From Phorcus lineatus (Eukaryota > Mollusca > Gastropoda > Trochida > Trochidae): a stretch of DNA of 64,000 bases. How positions within the stretch are numbered: position 1 is the first letter of the stretch; the number at the start of each line of letters is the position of its first letter. The notes beneath the pieces were generated by a model. It saw only the letters and a program-made list of their open reading frames with translations, was not told where the DNA came from and ran no database searches. The position numbers were made by a program, and so were the translations under genes. The stretch spans positions 26,422,622 through 26,486,621 of the forward strand of contig OV121093.1 of the NCBI GenBank assembly GCA_921293015.1. The letters are read 5' to 3'. This document shows, piece after piece, positions 12,901 through 23,398 of this stretch.

Positions 12901-14009
12901 AATGTGAAATGCACTTACCCAATATTATGGAAATATGGATATTTCTAAATTCCTTTAATGCATGAAATTTGAGAAATCTATGTATGTGTTGGATTATATC
13001 AAAAGAAAGATACCAAACGGTTAAGACAATCTAATTTATTTCAATGAGATGATATTTATTTAATTATTTACATATATGTGATTCTTTTGATATCTTGTTA
13101 AAATGGTTTGATCATGAATGTTAAGATGCGCCGTCTTGTCGGTTAAAGCATACCCACTTACCGCAGAATTACTTGCACTTCCACCTGTTGCAGCAATAAG
13201 ACACAAATGAGTCTAGGTGAATGTGTATACGCTGACAGGTGTATTGATCAAGTGTGTGCGTTCAAGCGTTACAGTGTTGAATATTGAACCGTACTTCGAT
13301 AATATTAAAGCAGCCTGTTGAGAATTCCTTTCTTATTGTAATAATTATATCATTGGGATGTTGCGATGAAATCTTATCGTTAACGAAACTTCAAAGAAAA
13401 AGTTTTTAAAATGGTATTGCTGGGTAATATTGACTTTCTAAAATTTTAAATTTTAATGTCTACTGAAAAGAAAAGTTAAGACTTAATAGTTTTAATTTAG
13501 AGAAGTTGTTTTCAAGCAATAAGTTTCTGTTAATCCTAACTTTGTCCACTCAGGATAGCACACTTACACAAACAAATATTTTAAAAGCTATAGGTTAAAA
13601 CAAACACTGAATAGTCATTTGTATGATAATGTTAATAGTAAAGTGACAATATCATTTCAGGAATATGATAGTAGAAGGTAGAAGATACTAGTATGATGTC
13701 TACTTTTTTAGGAAAATCTTCATACGCGCAAATTCTTGAAGATTCTAAGAATATTAATCATGAGATGATAAACCTTTTTTACATTCTTGCCTTACTCTTA
13801 CCACTTGGAGAGGATCCGGTGAGGGATCCGGCGACGGATCCTTGTATTCTTATCTACTGAGAATCCGGCAAGGGATCCGGCGGTGTCCGTCCGGATCCCG
13901 GATCCGGTGAGGGATCCGGCGACGGATTCCTGTATACCATTGTTGCGAGGATCCGGAGGATCCGGCAAGGGATCCGGCTGCCGGATTCAGGGTATATCCA
14001 CCCTGTGCA

Positions 14010-14812
14010 TGCTTTTAAAATGTATGTTACTTTTGAAGTAGCGTTGGGAGTGGTTACATTATCAAAGAGCCACACAATGTGCTATATATAAAGACCAACT
14101 TCTTTATTTGATTCAAGTTCTTTATTCTGTTCTTTCTTTCTTACTTCTTTCTTAATTCTTACAAGGCTTACAGATAAACTGAAACATAACAGAAAAACCC
14201 TGTCTTAGTATAGGATATTTCCCAAAACAAATGAAGCATAGCTAGAATTATCCAAACAAAATACTTACTCCTGAATTGTAAATTACAATGTTAGACAAGA
14301 AAAATATTACAATGTGAGCTAGGAGAGTGAGCTAACATACAAAATGACCTTCTTAATGGAACAGCAAGGGCAATGTTTACCTGCCACATGCAGCCTAGTT
14401 TATAGTAATGTTGAATGAAAATTATAAACTTATATATTGACAATGATGAAACATAAACCTAACTGCAAATATGAAAGACTCAACATTGTTTTGGACCTTA
14501 AATGAAACTTGAAAAGAAAATGTTCTTAATCTTGCAGGCCATGTCCTTCATGACCTACAAACCACATGGCTATGACTGACAAGCAGGATAGCTTATCACT
14601 TACCTCCCTTTATAGCTATAGTTATGCAAAACGGTTAGAAAAAAATGCAACTTCAAGTGGAAAATATAAACTTTATAAATTTGGAATGAAAATAAAAGTG
14701 AAGAATGATGCTTATCTTTGAGGTAAATTGAAATAGTAAAAAACACTTATACTTTGACCATTACACTATACATGCTCAAAGCGCATGCAGAAAATAAAGG
14801 GGAGCAGGAGAT
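14010..14812. other. AT-rich flank, probable LINE 3' untranslated region
   Basis: No gene was seen. The segment lies directly 3' of the minus-strand LINE reading frame that ends at 14813 and may include its 3' untranslated region. A pyrimidine-rich TTCTTT tract at about 14100-14160 is the only simple repeat. Confidence 0.35.
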
Positions 14813-16251
14813 TTAAGATACATGTTGAAAAGCAATTCTGAATAAGCGAATCTTTAGTTGAGATTTAAAAGTGGAGAGTTCATTACAATCGCGCAGATAT
14901 TGAGGCAGTTGATTCCTGGCTATTGATGCTGCATATGGGAACGATCTTTTTCCATAGGTGGATGTGTTCACTGTGGGAGGCACAAGAAGATTTTTGTCTA
15001 GAAAAGGAAGTGTTCGTGATGGTCTATGGACAGTTAGAGAATCAGTTAGATATGAAGGGGCAGGTCCAGAGAGGCATTGGAAGGTGAGGCAGAGAAGCTT
15101 AAACTGAATGATGTATTCAATTGGCAGCCAATGTAGGGATTTGAGGAGAGGTTTAACATCATCGTACTTCTTTAATTGAGTAACAATCCGGGCTGCAGCA
15201 TTTTGAATGCGCTGCAGTTTATTGATTTGGGCCTTAATTGCACCAGCGAAGAGAGAGTTACAATAGTCTATACGACTGATAAAGATGCACATTAGCAGAG
15301 GTTTGGCAGCATCAGTTGTGAGACATTGACGAATATGACCAATGTTTCGAAGTTGACCAAAACAATTTCTTACTATTTTTAAGACATGGTCATCAAGGGA
15401 CAAATTGGAGTCCACAGTTACACCAAGATCTTAAACAGTATCAGAATGTCAAAATGAAAACCTTCACAACTCAAATTTGTGCGCCTATTCAAAGGACCTA
15501 AGACGATAAACTCAGTTTTGGTGCAATTAAGTTTAATGTCATGACAGCAGTCTCAGAGTGTCTGTACACCAGTATTGGCATTTAGAATGGTTGGGTCCAA
15601 AAGATTGTAAAGTTGTTAGCATAGTGATGGCGATTTAAATGATACACATCCACAACAGTTTCCAAATCTTTCACATACAGAGTAAAGAGAACTGGGCCTA
15701 GGACAGATCCTTGTGGCATGCCACAGGTAAGATTGACAGGAGTCGAGAGTCGGTGTTCTATCAGCACACGCTGGTCCCTGGAGGAGAGGTATGACTGGAA
15801 GGCAGTAACGTCGATACGAAAGTCAGCGTTCAGGCGATTGAGGAGCCTACTATGATCAATGGTGTCAAATGCACTGCTTAAGTCCAACAGAACCAGAATT
15901 CCAAGTTATTTCTTGTAAACTTTACAGAAGAAGGGGTCGATATACCGCAACCATGTTCGTCACAGGTTTGCCAGACGTTATCACAAAGTCCAATAATTCA
16001 TAGGAAGATATGCTTTCTCTCTTAATGAAAGAAGATGCATTATCATGCAAAAGTTTAACGTTTAGAGACAACCTGAATACACCTCCACCTCGAGAAAGAC
16101 GAGGTTTATGCTTACACACATATCCTGATGGTGTCATTGAGACAACTCTGGACTCATCCCCAGACGATCGGAGCCAAGTCTCTGTTAATACAAGAATGTC
16201 TATTTCATTTTCGATGAAGATCTTCACATTTATTGCAACATGAACGGACAT
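14813..16251 (-). pseudogene. CR1/L2-like LINE, internally deleted and frameshifted
   Basis: Three minus-strand frames form one damaged ORF2. At 16251-15922 is an AP-type endonuclease segment (DILVLTETWLRS, then a SRGGGV motif and a V-A-V-Y-R-P end). At 15900-15582 is reverse transcriptase (LLDLSSAFDTIDHSRLL, GMPQGSVLGPVLFTLYV). At 15415-14813 is the RT C-terminal part (SRIDYCNSLFAG, IQNAAARIV, LHWLPI). The linker and N-terminal RT motifs between endonuclease and motif A are missing, so about 1 kb has been lost at about 15905-15925. The catalytic box, normally YADD, reads YANN here, and frame breaks occur near 15415-15582. The element is dead. The clade call rests on remembered motif style. 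Confidence 0.85.
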
Positions 16252-16259
16252 TCAACAGA

Positions 16260-18050
16260 GCTACCGTTAGTTTTGGGAAACATTATTTGGAGGGAGAAAG
16301 GAATCTGATCTCTCATTGGCTGGTATGGCAGGGCTGTTTGACTTCCCATGACGCCTGCATAATTTATAGTAATATACAATGCACCTGTGTACCTCTTATT
16401 TCATAAGATAAATGATAATAAAAGTATTTCGTAATATATTAGCATTGATTACAAAACACATTGATGAATACATTTAAACAGTCTACATGTAGCTGCATCA
16501 ACCAAAACGCCTGTATCAAGGGTAATTTGGTTACAGGATGTCAAAAATACCAAAATCTGAAAGTGTAAGCAATGAAGAGGAATACCCATGCTCCTTTATA
16601 GTTGAAGATCAAAAAGTAGTTGTCACTTTCAAAACTGTACATAGGGTCGAAGTCTAAGATTTTGTATTCTTTTCTTGAAATTATTCAAAATTTTAAAACG
16701 TCATGACATAAATGCCTTTGGAAAGAACTCCAAATTATCCATGATGACCATGACCTATAGTGAAAAAATCAGCAAACACTAACATATGGCAAATGAGGGT
16801 AATTTTTTAAAAAGGGACAAAAGAAGGATTGCCATTGCCAGGAAAATGGCGACGTATGTCTCAACAGATAATGGTTCATTTGAATTGGAAAAAACAGTAT
16901 ATTTTAAAACGTGGTTTTCCAGAGAGGAAAATCCAATTAGCTTTAGACCAACGTTTACACTGACGTTACTTACACATCCTATTGTACGCATAGTGGTATG
17001 CGCTCATGAAATATTATTCGGTGGCTATATATTGATGACTAAAAAACATATGACGGTGACAACTTCGAAATGGTATTAAAAATAATTTCTTTTAACTGAC
17101 TGTTAACAGTCGAAGGTCAGTCAATGATTAAAACTTTTACTTTAACTTTAACTTTGACTTTTGATGTGTCATAAAATCATGTTACCCCGCATTTCAGTCA
17201 GTTGACTTCATCAAATGTTTTAAAAAGAAAGTGCTTCTTGGGATGTGTTGAAACTTTGGATTAATCGTCAATTTGAATTCTTCAATGTTTTAAGCAATGT
17301 TGTATTCATCTGAGGTACTATCTAATTTTGCTTTTTTTATAGAATCATTATCAAATGGCGACAACTTTCTTTTGATGTTCTTTTTTTCTTGATTTTGTTG
17401 AAATTCATAAGAAATAACAACAGCCATCCCAACGTTAATTTTCATACTTAACAAACTAAACGTTCTAAATATTTTTTCTTGTACATATCCCTGTCCATCT
17501 CTTGCTGTACAATGTTGTCAGATGATTGATGGATTTTATGTAGAGGGCTATTCTAAGTTAACTTGTGCCCAGTCCTTTTTTCAATGAATAAAATATGTTT
17601 CAATCAAATATCTACTGGAAAATGTTCCAGAGGATTTCATGTGACAGTTATTATTTAGTCATATCGGTATCTAACTAACAGAAGATAACACTGTATTGGA
17701 CAAGGAATGACAGCACAAAATTCGGATTATTTAACAAAACTCCGACACAAACTCCCAACCTGCTTCAGAGATTTCATGTTGCAGTCAATAATTTACTATA
17801 AGTGGTGTTTGTACTCAACTTTTAAAAGGAGAAAACTTTTGTCCAGGTTTGCCAGTGGTACCAAGACACTGTGGTACATTAATAATTGTCAATTTTCTGC
17901 ACTAATTATGTGTAATTTCTGGCTTGCTTAAGAGACAAATATCAAATTAGATTTACCTGTATCTGTTTGCCAGAAAATATGAAACAAACACATGTTCTAT
18001 GGATCACTTACTTCAAATCGTAAATATGTAAATTAAAAAAAAGAAATATA
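16260..18050. other. Intergenic AT-rich DNA without supported gene
   Basis: Only short frames with no recognisable motif occur here, the longest on the plus strand at 16786-17079. The repeat content is unclear. The stretch separates the LINE from the Penelope-like fragment. Confidence 0.35.
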
Positions 18051-18057
18051 TATATAT

Positions 18058-18192
18058 TCTCTTTGATCATTGTGTCAATATGAAATTCTATCAAATACTT
18101 TTTGTAGGTTTGAATTGCTTAAATTTTATGCCAGGCTAGCCTGTAATATATATATTTGATAGAATTTCATTATGACACAATTATCAAAGAGG
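18058..18192. repeat. Inverted repeat next to Penelope-like fragment
   Basis: CTCTTTGATCATTGTGTCAA at 18060-18079 continues to AAATTCTATCAAAT and is repeated in inverted form at about 18152-18192. The two ~40-bp arms have a few mismatches and flank a ~55-bp spacer. The right arm runs straight into the Penelope-like coding remnant, so it may be one of that element's terminal structures rather than an independent MITE. Confidence 0.6.
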
Positions 18193-18754
18193 ACTTTTAA
18201 CCCTAATCATGATAATGCTATGTCTATCGTGAAACGTTATCTTCCTATTTTAAGTTCTAGTCAAAAAATGAAAAAGAATGCAATTTCATAAACAGCCGTA
18301 AGCAACCCAAAAACTTACGAAATTTTTTGACTACTTCTTGATTTGACGCAGTTGAGGTTATTCAAAGTGTGGAGATTCACGTTGCTTCACGTGTGAAAGT
18401 ATTATTGAAGGATGTTCCATAAATATTTCACCAAAGGCTACATTTGTTGTTAAACAAAACATGAATTGTGACACCTAAAATGTTATTTATGTAATCATAT
18501 GTGCTGGATGTAATGAGAAATATATCGGGAAACAGAGGAAAAATTAAAGAGGAGAATGAACCTTCATCGATCCCACATTAACCAGCCCCGAAATCGAACT
18601 ATCCCTCTCAGTGAACATTTAGAAAAATGTGGTAATGGCAAGTTCAAGGTTTTCCCGATATACAAACTCAATTATAACAATGATAATGATTTACTTTTGA
18701 AAGAATCATATTTCATTCGTAAATATGCACCAAAATTAAATGGCAAAACATAAT
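18193..18754 (+). pseudogene. Penelope-like retroelement 3' part with GIY-YIG endonuclease
   Basis: Broken plus-strand frames read as the end of a Penelope-like ORF. A Cys-rich linker (RCFTCESIIEG, followed by an NMNCDT segment) leads to an endonuclease-like IYVIICAGCNEKYIGK, which fits the GIY-YIG signature Y-x-I-x-C-x-x-C-x(3)-Y-I-G. Then come RMNLHRSHINQP, LSEHLEKCGNGKF and a terminal ESYFIRKYAPKLNGKT before a stop at 18752. In this family the endonuclease nicks DNA to prime reverse transcription. The reverse transcriptase region is absent, and there are frame breaks near 18545 and around 18290-18400, so the copy is inactive. Confidence 0.75.
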
Positions 18755-18992
18755 GTTGCTTACAATACATTTTGTTGTTGTCAAGTTCATTATGACGTTA
18801 TTTGTTCCTGTGTGACGTCATAGTATTATGTACTTAGTGTCAGTTACTGCATTAAACGGCCTGATGAAGCAGGTACATTCAAGCAGGTACGAATGTACCT
18901 GCTGAAAAGGTTTGCCAAATGTAATTCAACTTCATCTTCTTCTTTTTAATATATACTACCATAGAGTTTGAACATTCTTTTTACTAGTTTAA

Positions 18993-19014
18993 TATATATA
19001 TATATATATATATA
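18993..19014. repeat. (AT)n microsatellite
   Basis: An uninterrupted TA dinucleotide run at the left border of the strand-switching repeat block. Confidence 0.9.
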
Positions 19015-21380
19015 TGGATCATTCTCAAAATTTTGCCCAAATGTGAGTCAGTAGCACATTGCTCAGAAAATGTGATTTCAAAATATTTTCAAAAGTCATT
19101 TAATCAGATTAAATATATATATATGGGTCATTCTCACAAAATGGCCACATTTAGACCATGGAAAATACAGACATATTAAGTTTCTAAATGTATGATGTCT
19201 TTATTGTTTGCATTGATCCATCAATTGGGAAATCTATTTATGATAATTTGCACACACGAAGGTGATAAAATATCTTAGAAATAAAGTTTACAATTTATCA
19301 AGTTGAGAAAAATGTCAGTGGTGTAACAAGCTTAAATGTGAATATTTTCTCAATTTGATGTTGAATAAGGAATATTTTCAGTGTTGTCATTTTCAGAAAA
19401 AACGTATATTATCTCATGTGTTTATTTTAATATCTTAATCATAATTTTGGCAAAAACGATCTTGACATAATACTGTTACACCAATGACACGTTTTGTTAC
19501 ACCACTGACATTTCTTTATAAAAGTTTAAATTAAGTACCTCTTGTTCCTAAATAATAAATTTGAAAACCTCGATAGCAAATTCTGAACAGTAAGATTTTT
19601 TAAGAAATAGAAAGATATTCAAATGTATAAAATTGATATTTTGTAGCATTGTTGTAACACCACTGACATATTTTGTTACACCAATTACTTGTTTGACCTA
19701 ACTCTATGACAAAGAAAAATTATTCATCTTATTGCTACCTGACAAATTCAAAGGGTTTAATAGAACATTCTTAACACTTAGATTTTTTAAGTTTTCATGA
19801 AAATAAGCCTACCATGAATTTATTAAACATATTGTAGTAATAGTGTTACACCAATGACATTTTTGTTACACCACTGATTTTTTAAAACCTAACTCTTAGA
19901 TACAGCCAAATTAAGTACATTTATTTGCCATTTGGAAATTTAAAGGATTCCATAGTACATTATTAAAAGGTAAATTAAAAAACTTTTCAGAATAAATCAT
20001 CATAACATAGAAACGAACAAGTTGTGTAACACCAATGACATATTTTCTTATACAACTAATGTTGCTGGATCCTACTCAAAGATTTATGAAACCTTATTGC
20101 CTTTATATGTTACCAAACTGGTCTTACAAAAAGTTATAAACACTTGGCTGTTGAAAGTTTTCACCCAAATAAAATTATAATAGAATGAACATTTTGTTCA
20201 ACCATTGAAATGTGTCTATCAACTTCATATCCTAATATACCATATGTAATTATCTTAAGGGACTTATAATGAGAAAAATTAATGGAAATTTGTGAAGATA
20301 TTCAATACAATTCATTCAAACAATGATATGGCAACATGTTTTGTAAATGTAACCTTGCTTAACCTGGATGACTGAATGAATCCACTAATAATGAAACATG
20401 GAATCACCTATTGACCAGAATGGAAAGATTCTTCAGCAATTTGAAAATGCTGAAAAAATAACTTCGCTAGCCCAATGTAACATACAAACACCCAACCTAA
20501 CAAATCAAATCAAACCTCAAATCAACGTCAACTAACAAGTAACATATTTCAAAAACAACTTTGAATATAGAGTAGAATAAAAAAGGAACTTCCCTTCTTT
20601 GAAGTCTAAACTATTTTCTCCCAGATTAACTTCTTCTCCTTAACAATTTAAAAACATCTTGATGGCCACGTATCTATTTGATACTGGAATTCTTTTTAAT
20701 TCCTACTGTTACAAATTAGATGACATGCTGTTCATTACTTCATTTGTCATATGGTGGTAATTTGAATCATTCAAGTCAAATGATACTGAAATGTCATTTA
20801 TATTCATATGGATATTTTACCACAAAACACAAAATCTATATAAAGAAACCATTTATTTTACAAATGAGACCAGCAAGAAGATGCAAATAGGGAAACAAAC
20901 ATCAAAATATAGAATTAGTTATCATTTACAAGTTTTATCATAAAAGCAGCAAAATTGTCATTGGTGTTACAAATTTACCAATGGTGTAAGAGGTCTAGCA
21001 AGCCATGAGAAACAAAATGTAGCAATTTTACTTTTTGGTATAACTTATAAGTAAAAGATTTTAATAAACTTAAAAAAATTAAATACTTTGGATAAATGTA
21101 ATAACAGCAAGTTCATTTTTGTGAAAAATTGTGTTAAAGAACTTTGTCAATGGTGTAACAACACCTGTCAATGGTGTAACATTTTCCCAATGTCACACCA
21201 CTGACTGTTCCACCACTGACCCATTCACACTTTCAAGACCTTTAAAGCAATAAATGCACCTTACCTAATGATCACATTACATCAATGAAGCTGTATCATT
21301 AGTTTTAATTGACTAAAAATATTAAATGTTTTGAATTAGTTTAGGTTGATAAATAATCACTGTTACCCCACTGATGGACG
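19012..21380. repeat. Block with recurring GTTACACCACTGACA motif, strand-switched
   Basis: About fourteen copies of a 15-bp motif, GTTACACCA(C/A)TGACA, are scattered through 2.4 kb of otherwise AT-rich DNA. Copies on the plus strand include those near 19474, 19496, 19654, 19845, 19865 and 20025. From about 20958 onward most occur as the complement (GTCAATGGTGTAAC at 21144 and 21167), with further direct copies near 21193 and 21208. They are often paired at ~20-bp spacing. No reading frame runs through the block. It could be a large inverted-repeat transposon with binding sites for its own transposase, or an old satellite; the sequence does not settle this. Confidence 0.6.
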
Positions 21381-21548
21381 AGTTGTAGGCGAGGCTAAGG
21401 ATCCGATGACGTTTTGATTGACATTTTGTCGTTTTCATGCTGAGTGTTGAATTCATTCGCGTATATAGTGCAGCTCTATTTGTTGAAAATTTTTATGTTT
21501 GGAGCAATGAAATCTTTTAAAAACACCCAAAGTATATAATTATTGATA

Positions 21549-21652
21549 GGAATTGACTTCAAAATTTATCAAGTTCATGGAGGTACAAACAAACCGCTTG
21601 GCGTTAATCTGCTATACGTCCGTGAACTTAATAAATTTTGAAGTCAATTATT
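21549..21652. repeat. Foldback hairpin with 31-bp arms
   Basis: AATTGACTTCAAAATTTATC (from 21549) continues into AAGTTCATGGA and returns inverted at about 21622-21652 with two mismatches around a ~40-bp loop. It is a small foldback element or MITE without coding capacity. Confidence 0.65.
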
Positions 21653-21751
21653 AAATAAACACCTGTTTGTGAAGGCTTGGTATCAGATGTGAAAGCTACG
21701 TAGCATGACAACAACAGAGATGAAAATAGTTTTGGTTTTTGATGTGCATGT

Positions 21752-22440
21752 TATTAGGTCTTCAAGACATAGTCTGGAAGACCTATTGTTATTATCCGAT
21801 TTCTTCAAGTTCTTTTTGTTATTATTATTATTATTTGTACTTTTTTTGTTACACGGTTACAGCTAAATCGGCTGTTTCAAATTCGACCAAACTTGGTATG
21901 CAGATAGCCCTTACTGAGGAATAGACAGACTAAGCTTTTGAGTCCCACTCAAATTTTAGAAAATTAACATAAATTGTTTTTCAAAATGCACTTAGAGACT
22001 TGCAACTTCTTTTAAAAGATGCGCAATTACATTTGCAGCAAAGAATGAAATCATGGCAAATTCGTAGCATGCATAGTTTCGCCGCCATATTGCTTTATTT
22101 GTCTTTTTTACATTTTCGCAGCCCATGCACCTTTGACAATCTTCTTCTCTGCAGATACTTGCAGTACAGAGCTGAAATTTATACTAAATGTAGCTGAAGC
22201 ATTACCCTCTTGAATTCCTAACATAGAAGGTCCCAACACTAAAACTTTTTTTCTCAGCAACCCTTCAAAGTCGAGCGACATAGCTCCTGTGACCATTATC
22301 AATTTCTTTGAAATAATCACTGTTTGGTAATGACATTTGGTCACGTAAATAAGTAACTGTGTACCACTGACACAAAACAGCATGTGATGGTCAAACACTG
22401 TGTGAAGGTCAAAGAGGAAGTCTTGAAGACCTAAGTACTG
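21752..22440. mobile_element. MITE-like element with TTAGGTCTTCAAGAC termini
   Basis: TTAGGTCTTCAAGACATAGT near 21755 is matched in inverted form by GTCTTGAAGACCTAA at about 22419-22433, enclosing ~680 bp. The interior includes a (TTA)n tract and a minus-strand open frame at 22108-22398 whose composition looks partly coding (for example SLDFEGLLRKKVLVLGP), but no domain was recognised. Repeats with these termini and an ATTGTTATTATCCGATTTCT segment are widespread in mollusc genomes as far as I recall; the family name is unknown to me. Confidence 0.45.
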
Positions 22441-23398
22441 CCTCGGCAGTCCTAGTATTACATAATCTTTTTATCTCTCAAGTTTACCTTAAAGACTAAG
22501 GCATCTACTTGAAAATGACCAGGGGTCAATTTCCATAAAATCCAGGTTTGATATTTTTCAGTACAATCTGCAAATAGTGACTAATGAACATTCAAGGAAC
22601 TTACCATCTTTTTTTTGTTAATCAGTTTTTTAATTAAAGCTATTCTACAATTTTAGTTACAATTTAGATTTTCTTCTAGTATGTGTTTTATTTATATTAT
22701 ATATGAAAAAAGCTCAAGTTAGCTTTTCCTGCTACATACTTACTTATGTTCGTGCCCATAATCAGTCATTTATTGATGTGATAAATAAATCATATCTAAG
22801 GCGCACTTATGAATAGCAGACAAAAAGTGTATTGAACATAATTTTCTGCTTTCTTTGAAGGTTATTTTCTCCCACAATGTATTTGTTACTTTAATTTGTT
22901 GGAGTTACGCTGACACAAATTTTCTTTTAAAGCAGGATTTATTGTCTGTGATGAGTTTTGTCTAACTTATGTTTGTTTGTTTGATTTTTTCCTAGATTCA
23001 GATCTTTCAGATATTTACCTCAGCTAGGATGATTGTTGAGTACACATTCTATAAGTAGCTCTATCTGACCTTGAGTTTGATTTTCTACATTTAAGTATCT
23101 ATACCTGGAGCTGGGGTTTCTCGAGTTATTAGCTCGCTGCACTTTGAGTTTGTTTTCATACAATTATATATATTTACCTGGTGTTGGGGTTTGTACAGTT
23201 AGCTATCTATACCTTAGATATGCATACGAAATATTAGTGACATCACTTGTTTACTGATATGTGCTCACTCGCACATTCCGAGACTACATTATAACCGATC
23301 TTTTACTTTTTGCTTGCCACATTCAATACTGTAAGGTAGTATCAAAGTTTTCTGGTGAAAAACTGATGAAAAATTTAAATTTACGACCTTCCACCTTT
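22441..23398. other. AT-rich DNA downstream of gene B
   Basis: No gene was supported. Several TTTATT strings (AATAAA on the minus strand), such as the one near 22939, could serve as polyadenylation signals for gene B, but none is clearly marked. An imperfect duplication of CTGGGGTTTGTACAGTTAG/CTGGGGTTTCTCGAGTTAT occurs near 23111 and 23183. Confidence 0.3.

Larger units (their letters stand above)
9197..14007. mobile_element. CACTA-like (EnSpm/CMC) non-autonomous DNA transposon, ~4.8 kb
   Basis: Two ~198-bp arms, 9197-9394 and 13810-14007, are near-perfect inverted copies. The outermost bases are CACAGGGTGG on the left and their complement on the right. The trinucleotide CAT lies immediately outside both ends (9194-9196 and 14008-14010), consistent with a 3-bp target-site duplication. 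The arms are built from short GGATCCG/CCGGATCC units, like the subterminal repeats of CACTA elements. A 5'-CAC terminus plus a 3-bp duplication fits the EnSpm/CMC superfamily. No transposase frame was recognised inside, so the copy is probably non-autonomous. Its interior contains a LINE tail (11.4 kb), a MITE (12.4 kb), a 28-base G run and a C-rich tract near 11140-11176. The family assignment is inference; the arms and the CAT repeats are visible. Confidence 0.75.

Noticed and set aside
13854-14075. 73-aa frame rich in Pro-Asp-Pro repeats
   Set aside because: It is a translation of the GGATCCG units in the right arm of the CACTA-like element.
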